Origin: Oscillospiraceae bacterium
Lineage (GTDB): Bacteria > Bacillota > Clostridia > Oscillospirales > Ruminococcaceae
Assembly (NCBI GenBank): GCA_028692035.1
Contig: JAQUYD010000004.1
Location: 78,831-142,830, forward strand
Direction: 5' to 3'
DNA length: 64,000 bases
Shown piece by piece: positions 1 to 8,687 of the stretch (positions are counted from its first letter, which is position 1; every line of letters begins with the position of its first letter). The notes under the pieces are model-generated. The model searched no databases. It was not told the origin of the DNA and worked only from the letters and a program-made list of their open reading frames with translations. The position numbers and the translations under genes were made by a program.

Positions 1-1
1 C

Positions 2-781
2 GTGCAGGTGGTCCACAGCCTGGCCAAATGGAAACGCCTGGCCCTGAAACGCTACGGATTTGGCCCTGGCAGCGGGATCTACACCGACATGAACGCCATC
101 CGCCGGGACGAGGATTTGGACAACCTGCATTCCGTTTATGTGGATCAGTGGGACTGGGAAAAGGTTATCACCCCGCAGCTGCGCAACGTCTCTTATCTCA
201 AAGACACGGTAAAGGCCATCGTCGGCGCGCTACAGCGCACGCAGGATCAGGTCTGCCGGCAATTTCCCATCCTGGGCCGGATTGTTCCGGACAAGATCAC
301 CTTCGTCACTTCCCAGGAGCTGGCGGATCAATATCCGGATTTGACCCCCAAACAGCGGGAGGACGCGGCCTGTAAGGAGCACGGGTTGGTATTCCTAATG
401 CAGATCGGCGATCGGCTTCGTTCCGGTCAACCGCACGACGGCCGGGCGCCGGACTACGACGACTGGTCACTCAACGGCGATATTCTAGTGTGGTACCCGC
501 TGCTGAATCGGGCGGTGGAAATTTCCTCTATGGGCATTCGAGTGGACGAAAAAGCATTGAAAGAACAGCTTGCAAAGGCGGGATGCGAATCCCGCGCGGC
601 GCTACCTTTCCACAAAATGTTATTGGACGGCCAGCTTCCTTTGACCATGGGCGGCGGCATTGGCCAGTCCCGCATTTGTATGCTGATGCTCAACAAGGTG
701 CATATCGGGGAAGTGCAGGCGGCCGTCTGGTCCAATGAGATGATCGACGCCTGTGAAGCAAGAGGGGTGCATTTGCTCTAA
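2..781 (+). CDS. asnA: Aspartate--ammonia ligase AsnA, C-terminal part
   Basis: Makes asparagine from aspartate, ammonia and ATP in the cytosol; AsnA has a class II aminoacyl-tRNA-synthetase-like fold and uses ammonia rather than glutamine. The frame is open from the first base of the window, so the N-terminus lies upstream; about 259 of the usual roughly 330-340 residues are present. Diagnostic stretches are SLAKWKRLALKRY near the beginning and the C-terminal GGGIGQSRICMLML followed by HIGEVQAAVW, the conserved ATP-site end of AsnA. It ends in TAA and is followed by a strong hairpin, so it is the last gene of its transcript. Confidence 0.95.
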   Translation: MQVVHSLAKWKRLALKRYGFGPGSGIYTDMNAIRRDEDLDNLHSVYVDQWDWEKVITPQLRNVSYLKDTVKAIVGALQRTQDQVCRQFPILGRIVPDKITFVTSQELADQYPDLTPKQREDAACKEHGLVFLMQIGDRLRSGQPHDGRAPDYDDWSLNGDILVWYPLLNRAVEISSMGIRVDEKALKEQLAKAGCESRAALPFHKMLLDGQLPLTMGGGIGQSRICMLMLNKVHIGEVQAAVWSNEMIDACEARGVHLL

Positions 782-820
782 AGGACTTCTCTGCACCGCC
801 ACAGCATCTTCTGAACGATT

Positions 821-863
821 AAAAAAAGGACCGATCCCCCGGTTAGGGGATCAGTCCTTTTTG
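821..863. terminator. Bidirectional intrinsic terminator between asnA and the DtxR-family gene
   Basis: Two 17-base arms (AAAAAGGACCGATCCCC at 823-839 and its near-complement at 846-862) enclose a short loop and are flanked by A and T runs. It lies between convergent genes and can stop transcription from both sides. Confidence 0.9.
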
Positions 864-918
864 CGTCTGTCACAGGCAACTGGAATCTGGCCCTGCGCTG
901 GGCCTTTCCCCGGTTGTT

Positions 919-1317
919 CTAGCCTTCTTTCCCATCCCGCAGTTGTTTCGCGTGCCGACAAATCGCGTCAAACGTCTTTTCGCTGATATCATGCTCGATC
1001 TTGCACGCGTCCTCCCGGGCGGTTTCCTCATCTAGCCCGAGGCGAAGCAGAACTTCTGTCAAAAGCTTATGCCGCTCATACATGCGCCCTGCGATCTCCA
1101 ACCCGGAAGCGGTCAGGGTAATATAAGAATCGCCATCCATCGTGATGTAGCCGTTCTCCCGCAGGCGCTTGGTGGCGTAGCTGACGCTGGGCTTTGTAAC
1201 GCCCAGATGTTCGGCAATATCGATCGACCGAATATATCCGTGTTTTTCCTGCATCATCAACATGGTTTCTAAATAATCCTCTGATGCTTTTTGTATTTTC
1301 ATGGTATTTTTCACCAA
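919..1317 (-). CDS. DtxR/MntR-family metal-dependent transcriptional regulator
   Basis: A 132-residue protein with an N-terminal winged helix-turn-helix (EHLGVTKPSVSYATKRL, about residues 38-54) followed by the metal-binding/dimerization helices typical of DtxR/MntR (MYERHKLLTEVLLRLG, then EDACKIEHDIS, which carries the conserved Glu-His pair). It lacks the C-terminal SH3-like domain, so it resembles short MntR/IdeR-type members. It is transcribed divergently from the feo operon; the shared intergenic region holds GGTTAGAG-like palindromes. I infer that it senses Fe(II) (Mn(II) is possible) and represses both itself and feoAAB. Metal identity cannot be settled from sequence. Confidence 0.9.
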   Translation of the reverse strand: MVKNTMKIQKASEDYLETMLMMQEKHGYIRSIDIAEHLGVTKPSVSYATKRLRENGYITMDGDSYITLTASGLEIAGRMYERHKLLTEVLLRLGLDEETAREDACKIEHDISEKTFDAICRHAKQLRDGKEG

Positions 1318-1339
1318 CCTTTTCCGTAAATTGAGTATA

Positions 1340-1357
1340 GGTTAACACACTCTAACC
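1340..1357. promoter_or_regulatory. Candidate DtxR-family operator upstream of the regulator gene
   Basis: GGTTA at 1340-1344 and TAACC at 1353-1357 form an inverted repeat 23 bases upstream of the regulator start codon. The right half, CTCTAACC, is the complement of GGTTAGAG, which recurs at the feo promoter and before feoB. It is a likely autoregulation site. Confidence 0.6.
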
Positions 1358-1395
1358 AAATTTTCAATACAAACCGGAAATCTTTCTTTTTTCCC

Positions 1396-1448
1396 TTGAC
1401 AGAATCGGTTAGAGGGGTTAAACTGTATAGCGGTTAGAAGCTACTAAC
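1396..1448 (+). promoter_or_regulatory. feo operon promoter overlapped by DtxR-type operator repeats
   Basis: TTGACA at 1396-1401 and TAAACT at 1419-1424 are spaced by 17 bases. GGTTAGAGGGGTTAAAC (1407-1423) covers the spacer and -10. A near-perfect palindrome GTTAGAAGCTACTAAC lies at 1433-1448, around the expected transcript start. Two half-site clusters inside the promoter fit metal-dependent repression of iron uptake. Confidence 0.65.
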
Positions 1449-1507
1449 TGATTTTTTTACATCTTGGTTATCAGTAGCTAATCTATAAAAATATGGAGGA
1501 GGATGCT

Positions 1508-1723
1508 ATGATGCCGCTTACTCTCGCGAACGTTGGCGAAGAAAACATGATCCAAAAAGTCGGTGGAAATTCGGAAATGAAAAAGCATCTGGAGGATTTG
1601 GGCTTTGTCGCCGGCGGAAATGTAACCGTCGTCTCCACGATCAGTGGAAACCTGATTGTAAACGTGAAAGATTCCCGCGTTGCCATCAGCCGCGAGATGG
1701 CCGCAAAAATCATGGTTCATTAA
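1508..1723 (+). CDS. feoA: FeoA-domain protein (first of two)
   Basis: A small SH3-like FeoA-domain protein of about 71 residues, the cytosolic accessory of the FeoB ferrous iron transporter. Conserved features are the N-terminal PLTLANVGEE, the central LEDLGFVAGGNVTVV and a C-terminal VAISREMAAKIMV, matching the FeoA pattern. An ATG at 1493 is in frame but lies upstream of the ribosome site GGAGGAGG (1495-1502), so I place the start at 1508 (1511 is also possible). It is first in the feoA-feoA-feoB order and sits behind the metal-regulated promoter. Confidence 0.9.
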   Translation: MMPLTLANVGEENMIQKVGGNSEMKKHLEDLGFVAGGNVTVVSTISGNLIVNVKDSRVAISREMAAKIMVH

Positions 1724-1795
1724 AGGCTCCACAAGCGCGGGCCAAATACAGAGCACGGCCGCCTGGCCGAACTTATGCGGAGAGGAGAACATGTA

Positions 1796-2017
1796 ATGAA
1801 GACACTAAAAGAAACGAAGATTGGCGAAACCATCAAGGTCGTCAAGCTCCATGGCGAGGGCGCTGTCAAGCGCCGTATTATGGATATGGGTATTACCAGA
1901 GGCGTGGCGGTTTACGTCCGCAAGGTGGCGCCGCTTGGTGACCCGATCGAGGTCACGGTCCGGGGATATGAATTGTCCTTACGCAAAGCGGATGCAGAAA
2001 TGATCGAAGTGGAGTAA
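1796..2017 (+). CDS. feoA: FeoA-domain protein (second of two)
   Basis: A 73-residue FeoA-domain protein beginning MKTLKETKIGETIKVV, with the family core IMDMGITRGVAVYVRKVAPLGDP and the ending YELSLRKADAEMIEV. An in-frame ATG at 1775 precedes the purine-rich ribosome site at about 1780-1786, so 1796 is the better start. Two tandem FeoA genes before feoB are common in Clostridia; this copy, with the PLGDP motif, is the more canonical of the two. Likely role is support or gating of FeoB at the inner face of the membrane. Confidence 0.93.
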   Translation: MKTLKETKIGETIKVVKLHGEGAVKRRIMDMGITRGVAVYVRKVAPLGDPIEVTVRGYELSLRKADAEMIEVE

Positions 2018-2051
2018 ACACGGGGGAAACCCCATTTTTTAAGGGCAAACG

Positions 2052-2067
2052 ATTAGAGTGCTCTAAT
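2052..2067. promoter_or_regulatory. Perfect operator palindrome just before feoB
   Basis: ATTAGAG (2052-2058) and CTCTAAT (2061-2067) are exact inverted arms with a 2-base centre. The half-site matches the GGTTAGAG elements at the feo promoter and at the DtxR-family gene. It lies 18 bases upstream of the feoB ATG, so it could control feoB separately from the feoA genes. Confidence 0.6.
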
Positions 2068-2085
2068 TCAAAGGAGAGAAACTTT

Positions 2086-4590
2086 ATGGCTGAAGAAATC
2101 AGAATTGCCTTGGCGGGCAACCCCAACAGCGGCAAGACGACCCTGTTTAACGGTTTAACCGGTTCAAACCAATTCGTTGGCAACTGGCCTGGCGTTACCG
2201 TAGAGAAAAAGGAAGGCAAACTCAAAAAACACGACGGCGTTATTGTGACGGACCTTCCCGGTATCTACTCCCTGTCCCCTTACACACTGGAAGAAGTGGT
2301 CGCGAGAAATTATCTAATTGGCGAACGGCCCGACGCTATCCTCAATATTGTAGACGGCACGAACCTGGAGCGCAACCTGTATCTGACCACCCAGTTGACG
2401 GAATTGGGTATTCCAGTAGTCATCGCCATCAACATGATGGATGTGGTGAAAAAGAATGGCGACCGGATCAATATTCCCGAGCTTTCCCGTGAGCTGGGCT
2501 GCAAGATCGTTGAAATCTCCGCTTTAAAAGGGGACGGGATCATGGCGGCGGCCGAAGCGGCGATCAGCGCGGCGGCAGACACCCAGACCGTTCCAATGCA
2601 CACCTTCTCCGGCGTTGTAGAGCATGCGCTGGCCCACATTGAGGAAGCGGCGCTGAACAACGTGCCGCAGGAGCAGCAGCGCTGGTACGCCATCAAAATT
2701 TTTGAGCGCGACGACAAGGTGCTGGCGCAGTTGGGGATTCAGCAGGCACTCCTTTCGCATATCGAACAGGACATCCAGGCGGCGGAAAAGGAATTGGATG
2801 ACGACGCCGAGAGCATCATCACCAACGAGCGGTATATTTACATTGCCTCTCTGATGAAGGGCTGCTACAAGAAAAAAAGCGCGAACAAAATGTCCGCTTC
2901 GGACAAAATCGACCGGGTGGTCACCAACCGCTGGCTGGGCCTGCCGATTTTTGCGGTCGTCATGTTCTTGGTCTATTACATTGCCATGGTAACCGTCGGC
3001 GCAGCCGCCACCGACTGGGCGAACGACGGGCTGTTCGGAGACGGTTGGCACCTCTTCGGCATCGGCACCTCTACTTATGAAGCGGCGGCGGAGCAGTACG
3101 GCGATACCGATCTGATCATCGACGCGTTCAACGCTGAATATGGCAGCGAAGAGATTGCCGCCGCAGTGGATTTGGAGTCGGAAAGTTACGATGAAGCTGC
3201 CGCAAAAGCTGCTTTGGAAGAACTCGTAGCCCTCACTCCCGAGAACGCCAGCGTAACCTATGAAGTGGAGGACGAGGAAACCCTCGAAGTGACTGAGGTC
3301 CCTGATACCACAAGGGCAGATCTGGAAGGTGCTGTCGCCGCCTATCTTGACACCACCTACAAAGAAGCCTATGGCGCGCCGGACACTTCCACCTATGGCG
3401 TCTGGGTACCCGGCATTCCCGTGCTGGTGGGCAACGGCCTAGAAAAAGTAGGTGCGGCCGAATGGCTGAGCGGGCTTATCAACGACGGGATTGTGGCCGG
3501 TGTAGGCGCGGTGCTGGGCTTTGTTCCCCAGATGCTGGTGCTGTTTTTGCTGTTGGCCTTTTTGGAAGCGTGCGGTTATATGTCCCGTATCGCCTTTGTG
3601 CTGGACCGTGTATTCCGCAAGTTTGGTCTGAGTGGTAAGAGCTTTATTCCGATGCTGGTTGGCGTCGGCTGTGGCGTGCCGGGCATCATGGCGTCACGTA
3701 CCATTGAGAACGAACGGGACCGGCGCATGACCATCATGACCACCACCTTTATCCCCTGCGGCGCGAAGGTGCCTTTTATCGCCATGATTGCCGGCGCTAT
3801 TTTCGGCGGCAATGCTTGGGTGGCAACCTCCGCTTACTTTATCGGTATGGCTGCCATCATCCTTTCCGGCATCATGCTAAAAAAGACAAAGATGTTCTCC
3901 GGCGAACCCGCTCCTTTTGTCATGGAGCTCCCAGCCTACCACTGGCCGACGCTTAAAAACGTACTTCGCTCCATGTGGGAGCGCGGCTGGTCCTTCATTA
4001 AAAAGGCTGGTACCATCATCCTTCTTTCCACCATCGTCGTTTGGTTCACCACCTACTTCGGCTTTGTAGACGGCGCATTCCGCATGCTGGCGGAGGATGA
4101 GATTGACTCATCCATCCTAGCGGCAATCGGCGGCGCCATCGCCTGGATCTTTAAGCCTCTGGGCTGGGGAACTTGGGAAGCGGCAGTCGCTTCCATCACC
4201 GGCCTTGTTGCGAAAGAGAATATTGTGGGCACTATGGGTATCCTCTACGGTGCTTCCGGCAATGTCTACGCCACCCTGGCGGGTGTGTTCACCAGCGTTA
4301 CCGGTTATTCCTTCCTGGTCTTTAACCTGCTGTGCGCGCCCTGCTTTGCAGCCATCGGCGCGATTAAGCGGGAAATGAACAATCCCAAATGGACTTGGTT
4401 CGCCATCGGTTACCAGTGCGGCTTTGCCTACGCGGTGGCATTGATGATCAATCAATTCGGCGGTTTGTTTACCGGTAACGTCAATATGGTCGGCTTAATC
4501 TTCGCCGTAGCAATTCTTGTTGGCATGATCTACATGCTTGTAAAGCCTTACAAAGAAGCCACCAAGCTGACCGCTACCGTAAAAATTTGA
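2086..4590 (+). CDS. feoB: Ferrous iron transport protein FeoB
   Basis: An 834-residue GTPase-coupled Fe(II) transporter of the cytoplasmic membrane. The N-terminal G domain shows G1 GNPNSGKTT (about residues 11-19), G3 DLPG (about 57-60) and the G4-type NMMD. A helical linker and transmembrane gate domains follow: a first membrane segment near residue 290, then FVPQMLVLFLLLAFLE, GVGCGVPGIMASR with conserved Cys-Gly-Val-Pro, TFIPCGAKVPF, and a last segment near the C-terminus. An acidic, hydrophilic insertion of roughly 130 residues (about 305-437) separates the first membrane segment from the core. The ribosome site AAGGAG is well placed. It is cotranscribed with two feoA genes and a Cys-rich partner. 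Confidence 0.97.
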   Translation: MAEEIRIALAGNPNSGKTTLFNGLTGSNQFVGNWPGVTVEKKEGKLKKHDGVIVTDLPGIYSLSPYTLEEVVARNYLIGERPDAILNIVDGTNLERNLYLTTQLTELGIPVVIAINMMDVVKKNGDRINIPELSRELGCKIVEISALKGDGIMAAAEAAISAAADTQTVPMHTFSGVVEHALAHIEEAALNNVPQEQQRWYAIKIFERDDKVLAQLGIQQALLSHIEQDIQAAEKELDDDAESIITNERYIYIASLMKGCYKKKSANKMSASDKIDRVVTNRWLGLPIFAVVMFLVYYIAMVTVGAAATDWANDGLFGDGWHLFGIGTSTYEAAAEQYGDTDLIIDAFNAEYGSEEIAAAVDLESESYDEAAAKAALEELVALTPENASVTYEVEDEETLEVTEVPDTTRADLEGAVAAYLDTTYKEAYGAPDTSTYGVWVPGIPVLVGNGLEKVGAAEWLSGLINDGIVAGVGAVLGFVPQMLVLFLLLAFLEACGYMSRIAFVLDRVFRKFGLSGKSFIPMLVGVGCGVPGIMASRTIENERDRRMTIMTTTFIPCGAKVPFIAMIAGAIFGGNAWVATSAYFIGMAAIILSGIMLKKTKMFSGEPAPFVMELPAYHWPTLKNVLRSMWERGWSFIKKAGTIILLSTIVVWFTTYFGFVDGAFRMLAEDEIDSSILAAIGGAIAWIFKPLGWGTWEAAVASITGLVAKENIVGTMGILYGASGNVYATLAGVFTSVTGYSFLVFNLLCAPCFAAIGAIKREMNNPKWTWFAIGYQCGFAYAVALMINQFGGLFTGNVNMVGLIFAVAILVGMIYMLVKPYKEATKLTATVKI

Positions 4591-4656
4591 CCGTACAAAA
4601 CGCGAAGTCTGAGACTCGGTTTTGTACCTTTGAGAAAAGGAGCAACAAAGCGACAG

Positions 4657-4696
4657 CTGGTTTTTTGCACCGCCCTGCAGGGTGATGCAAAACCAG
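4657..4696. repeat. Imperfect hairpin between feoB and the small Cys-rich gene
   Basis: CTGGTTTT at 4657-4664 pairs with AAAACCAG at 4689-4696, with further pairing through the palindromic CTGCAG centre. No T run follows directly, so this may be a processing or attenuation structure rather than a terminator. Confidence 0.45.
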
Positions 4697-4739
4697 GATT
4701 GCGCGCCGCCTGCTCCCCCAAGAAAGGGGCTGATCCAAA

Positions 4740-4910
4740 ATGCTGTCATGGTTTTCAGAAAATATTGCAACGATCCTGATCTGTCTCGCGCTTTGCATGG
4801 TAGTAGCCGGCATTGTCGCCGTGATGGTAAGGGATAAGAAAAAAGGCAAGTCCTCATGCGGCGGAAATTGTGGACATTGTCCGATGGGCGGCTCCTGCCA
4901 CAAACGATAA
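4740..4910 (+). CDS. FeoB-associated Cys-rich membrane protein
   Basis: A 56-residue protein starting MLSWFSENIATILICLALC. One hydrophobic segment (about residues 8-30) is followed by a basic stretch RDKKKGKSS and a cysteine-rich tail CGGNCGHCPMGGSC (four Cys). This layout matches the FeoB-associated Cys-rich membrane protein family that often follows feoB in Firmicutes. The ribosome site GAAAGGGG lies just upstream. It probably sits beside FeoB and may bind metal or act in redox handling of Fe(II); the exact role is unknown. Confidence 0.85.
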   Translation: MLSWFSENIATILICLALCMVVAGIVAVMVRDKKKGKSSCGGNCGHCPMGGSCHKR

Positions 4911-4960
4911 TGAACAAATACCTAAAAGGGAAGGCGCAAAATGCCTCATGCCTCCCCCTT

Positions 4961-5035
4961 GAAAATACCCTACAAAAAAACGGCAGTCCGAATCGCGGGC
5001 TGCCGTTTTTTCTGTAGGGTATTTTTCTTAAGGGA
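4961..5035. terminator. Bidirectional terminator between the feo operon and the PBP2 gene
   Basis: A long hairpin: outer arms AAATACCCTACA/TGTAGGGTATTT and inner arms ACGGCAG/CTGCCGT around a GC-rich loop, flanked by A and T runs. It serves the convergent feo operon and mre/PBP2 cluster. Confidence 0.92.
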
Positions 5036-5093
5036 AAGCAGGGCTTCGCGCCGTTCGCTACGCTTAAATCCCCTTAGTCGGACCGCTGTCCGC

Positions 5094-7118
5094 TTACGGA
5101 AGCAGGGTGTCTGTCTTCGTGGGGATCTGGTCGTTGGTTTTGCCAAAGAAATACTCATCGAAGATGGCCTTTGCCACCGCTGCGCCCCAGTAGCCATGGT
5201 ATCCGTTCTCAATGACCACCGCCACGGCGATCTCAGGATCATCCGCTGGTGCATAGCAGATGTAGGTGCCGTTGGGGAAACCGGTGGTCTCCGGCGTACC
5301 GGTTTTCGACGCCACCGAGATGGCATAATTCCCAAAATAAGCGCCGGAGGTTCCACTGTATCCGTTTTGGCCGGACGCGCGGATCATGCCGTCGCGGACA
5401 GCGCTCACCGTCGTATCGGAAAGGTTCATGTCCACCATCACTTCCGGCTCTACATCCTCCACCGTTTGATCCAGATTATAGCTTTTGATACTTTTAACCA
5501 GATGGGTTTTCATCCGCACGCCCCCATTTGCCAGCGTGGAAACATAGGTTGCCAGCTGCAGCGGGGTAAACAAGCTTTTGCCCTGCCCGATAGACGCTTG
5601 AAGCACATCGCCCGGATTCCAGGTTTCGCCAATCCCCTCGCTATACGAGGGACTGGACATGTGCCCTAACGCCTCCGGAAGCTCAATGCCGGTAGGTTCG
5701 CCTAGGCCAAACTGGCGGGCATAATCTACCAGCGTATCAATCCCTAGCCGGCGGCCCAGATCATAGAAGAAAATGTTGCAGGAAACGCGTAGCGCATCCA
5801 TCACCGTATAGTTCGGGTGCCAGCCCAAACAGCGGGGCTGATAGTCCTCGTAAAACGTATAAACATGGTTACAGGTGTAAGTGTAGGCGGGCGTAATCAG
5901 CCCCTCCTGCAGGCCGGCAGTCCCCACAAGCGGCTTAAAGATAGAGCCCGGCGCATAGGTCCCCTGCAGCGCGCGATTAAAAAGAGGATTGTCCGGATTG
6001 GCCAAAAGGTCATTGTAGTCCTGATTATAGGTGGCCAAATTGTAGGTCGGATAGCTGGCCATGGCCAGGATTTCTCCCGTTTTACACTCAATGGCCACGA
6101 CCGCCCCGGAAGACGCTTCTCTGCCCTCGCCCTCCTCGCCGTTGGCCTGCAGCCAGAGGATCTCCTGCGCCAGCGTATCCTGTGCCACCCGTTGCAAGTC
6201 GATGTCAAGGGTCAGCATAATCGAGTTGCCCGGCACCGGGGATTTTGTCACGGCGGCGTCGATCACCTCGCCGTTGGAATTGAGGGTGATGGTCCGTTTG
6301 CCATTTTCGCCCCGCAGTGCAGATTCAAACGCTTCCTCGATGCCACTTTTCCCAATGGTATCGTTCATGGCATACCCCTGGTTTTTTAGCTCCGCGTATT
6401 CTTCCGCGTAAATGGGGCCGATCTGGCCCACCAGGTGGGGAGCGATATCCCCTGCCGCATACTCGCGGACGGTGCTTTCCACCACCATGACGCCGGAGAG
6501 CTCGTAAGAGCGTTCTTTGATCTGAATCACAGTGGAAACCTCTACGTTTTCCGCCAACGTATACGGGGCCGAAATTGAAAATCCCTGCCGCTCCATCTCG
6601 TACCGGATGCCGGCCAGCTGGCGCTGCTGCGTCCGGGTATAACCCTCCAGCCCGTACCGTTCAACCAGCCAACTCATCACATCCTCCACATTGGTGTAGG
6701 AACCAACATTGAGAAAGTCCTTGAGCTTGGCAACTTCTGCCTCCTGCCCGTCGCGGAAGGCAAACGGCTCCGCCTCCGTGACCGGCAGTTTATCAATCCA
6801 TTCATCCCCTGCGGCGGACAAAAGGCCCAACAGGCGGAGGATGATTTCATTTTCCTTTCCCCGGGTCAGGTAAGCCTTGTCCAAGGTGATATTATAGCCC
6901 ACTTCGTTCTGGACCAGTGGCCGGCCATACCGGTCGGTGATCTCGCCTCGGGCAGCCTGGATGGTTTGGGACCGGGTCGTGCCCTTGGTCGCCAGTTCGG
7001 AATAAGCCTGGCCATGCACAATTTGAATCTCGATCAAAACCAGGCCAAAAATCAGACCCACGGCTAAAATCAAGCCAAATAAAATCCAAATACGACTCGA
7101 GTTGATTTTTTTCTCCAT
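5094..7118 (-). CDS. mrdA: Penicillin-binding protein 2 (MrdA-type transpeptidase)
   Basis: A class B PBP that cross-links peptidoglycan during cell elongation. The start MEKKINSSRIWILFG at 7118 follows a good ribosome site (AGAGGTGG); an upstream in-frame start at 7166 is less likely. One N-terminal membrane anchor (about residues 9-33) is followed by the PBP dimerization domain (EITDRYGRPLV) and the transpeptidase domain. Catalytic motifs are all present: SIFK (nucleophile Ser near residue 390), SCN (near 447) and KTGT (near 604). It is about 674 residues long, within the clostridial PBP2 range. It is last in mreBCD-pbp2, the elongasome set; no rodA is seen here. Confidence 0.93.
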   Translation of the reverse strand: MEKKINSSRIWILFGLILAVGLIFGLVLIEIQIVHGQAYSELATKGTTRSQTIQAARGEITDRYGRPLVQNEVGYNITLDKAYLTRGKENEIILRLLGLLSAAGDEWIDKLPVTEAEPFAFRDGQEAEVAKLKDFLNVGSYTNVEDVMSWLVERYGLEGYTRTQQRQLAGIRYEMERQGFSISAPYTLAENVEVSTVIQIKERSYELSGVMVVESTVREYAAGDIAPHLVGQIGPIYAEEYAELKNQGYAMNDTIGKSGIEEAFESALRGENGKRTITLNSNGEVIDAAVTKSPVPGNSIMLTLDIDLQRVAQDTLAQEILWLQANGEEGEGREASSGAVVAIECKTGEILAMASYPTYNLATYNQDYNDLLANPDNPLFNRALQGTYAPGSIFKPLVGTAGLQEGLITPAYTYTCNHVYTFYEDYQPRCLGWHPNYTVMDALRVSCNIFFYDLGRRLGIDTLVDYARQFGLGEPTGIELPEALGHMSSPSYSEGIGETWNPGDVLQASIGQGKSLFTPLQLATYVSTLANGGVRMKTHLVKSIKSYNLDQTVEDVEPEVMVDMNLSDTTVSAVRDGMIRASGQNGYSGTSGAYFGNYAISVASKTGTPETTGFPNGTYICYAPADDPEIAVAVVIENGYHGYWGAAVAKAIFDEYFFGKTNDQIPTKTDTLLP

Positions 7119-7181
7119 GTTCCACCTCTCTGCTGGATTGTTGCGACAGCAGATCTGAAAATACAAACATCCAAAAGTGCC

Positions 7182-7706
7182 CTATTCCTCCCACCGGCCA
7201 TCACACTTTTCTTTGATCTTTCGAACCAGCAACAAAAACACAGGCATCCAGAAGACCGTATAAATAAGCATTGGAAATACCGAATGTATCAATATCAAGT
7301 GTACATTTTCATAGCCCCAAAGCCCATAAAAAAAGAAAAACTCCAGCAGCGCCCGAACTGCCGCCAAACCGCCGCCTAAAAGCAGCGCGCTTTTCCAACT
7401 GACCTTGATTAAAAAAATACTCAACAGGCTGATTGCCGCGCAACCGCACAGCATCAACAGCCCATTGAATCCAAACAGCGCCTGGCTGCCCAAGTCGCAG
7501 AGAAGGCCACTGACCGCGCCGAAAACCGCCCCTGCCATTATCCCCTCGCACATGGAAACCGCCACGGTAAAGGACAAAACCCAAATGGGCCGGATCCCAA
7601 AAATTTCAAAGGCGCCGGCAGTCGTCTGGAGCGCATACAAAACCAGTAGGATCAGGCCGTATATTCCGTATTTGACCGAATTCCAGAACCGCTTTTTCCG
7701 AATCAT
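7182..7706 (-). CDS. mreD: Rod shape-determining membrane protein MreD
   Basis: A 174-residue, very hydrophobic protein with about five predicted membrane segments and a basic C-terminal tail (VRKIKEKCDGRWEE), as in MreD. Its ATG overlaps the mreC stop by four bases, suggesting translational coupling. MreD works with MreC and MreB to position elongation synthases. MreD sequences are weakly conserved, so the call rests on gene order as well as topology. Confidence 0.88.
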   Translation of the reverse strand: MIRKKRFWNSVKYGIYGLILLVLYALQTTAGAFEIFGIRPIWVLSFTVAVSMCEGIMAGAVFGAVSGLLCDLGSQALFGFNGLLMLCGCAAISLLSIFLIKVSWKSALLLGGGLAAVRALLEFFFFYGLWGYENVHLILIHSVFPMLIYTVFWMPVFLLLVRKIKEKCDGRWEE

Positions 7707-8638
7707 TGGCCGGCCTCCGCGGAAGGGCTCTCCGCCCCGGACGCACTTTCGCCGCCGTTTTCCTGCGTTTCTCCGGCGTTTTGCAGATCCTCGCCGATTT
7801 CAATACCCTGCCCGGCAAATGAGATAATCACAAATACATCCTTCACGTCCTGGATCGAGGCAAACGGCTCCACCACCGCATAGAGCGACACGCCATGCCC
7901 CTCCTGCTGGATCTCCATGATCGTACCGATTTTAAGCCCCTTTGGGAAAATGTTGCCGCCTGAGGTGAGAACCATGTCCCCGATAGCCGCGCCGCTGTCC
8001 CGGGGCAAATAGGTCATCCGGCACTCGCCTTCTTCCTCGGCATCTACCGCGCCGGACACAATACCGGTATCCCGGGTGCGGGAAACATAAGCCCCTACAT
8101 TCAATCCCGGATCGTAAATCGTAATAACCCGGGAATAGGTCAGCCCCACCTCTTCAATCACGCCGATCAACCCATCGGAGGTAATGACCGGATCCTGCTT
8201 GGAAACCCCTTGCAACGTTCCCTTATCAATGACAAAGCTGCCGAACTGGCTGTTGGCGTCCCTTCCGATGACCATGGAGGGACAGAACTCAAAATCTGCG
8301 TTCTGCTCTTTGATATCTAAAAACTTCTGATATAGCTGATTCTCGTTTTTAATCGACTCATAGTCCAGCAGCTGATCCTGCAGCTGCTGGATCTCCTCTT
8401 TCAACTGCTCGTTTTCCTCTTGCAGCTGTTCGGTGCGCAAATGGCCCTGCAGCATACTGGTCACACCGGCGGAAATATCCGTCGCCACCCGCTGAAACGG
8501 GTATACGACCACCCCCATAATCCTCTGGGCAAAAGTGGCTACCCCCTCGGTATAAGCGGCTCGGATCATAAAGGCGCACATCAGCACAGCAAGCCCCAAA
8601 ATGATTTTAAATGTCTTTGTTTTCAGAAAATCCTTCAC
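7703..8638 (-). CDS. mreC: Rod shape-determining protein MreC
   Basis: A bitopic membrane protein linking MreB filaments to PBP2. I take a GTG start at 8638 (MKDFLKTKTFKIILG), preceded by GGAGGG at an ideal distance; the longer open frame upstream has no ribosome site. It has an N-terminal anchor (about residues 9-28), a coiled coil (about 60-95: EQLQEENEQLKEEIQQLQDQ), then two beta domains with the family signatures VIGRDANSQFGSFVIDKG and GLIGVIEEVG. The length of about 311 residues is usual. It is preceded by an apparent terminator that separates it from mreB. Confidence 0.93.
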   Translation of the reverse strand: MKDFLKTKTFKIILGLAVLMCAFMIRAAYTEGVATFAQRIMGVVVYPFQRVATDISAGVTSMLQGHLRTEQLQEENEQLKEEIQQLQDQLLDYESIKNENQLYQKFLDIKEQNADFEFCPSMVIGRDANSQFGSFVIDKGTLQGVSKQDPVITSDGLIGVIEEVGLTYSRVITIYDPGLNVGAYVSRTRDTGIVSGAVDAEEEGECRMTYLPRDSGAAIGDMVLTSGGNIFPKGLKIGTIMEIQQEGHGVSLYAVVEPFASIQDVKDVFVIISFAGQGIEIGEDLQNAGETQENGGESASGAESPSAEAGQ

Positions 8639-8687
8639 GACCCGCCCTCCTTTGCTGTCTATCTTCATTTGCGATCCGCAAGCGGAA

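Noticed and set aside
4941..5669. 242-codon plus-strand open frame
   Set aside because: It runs through a terminator hairpin and antisense to PBP2.
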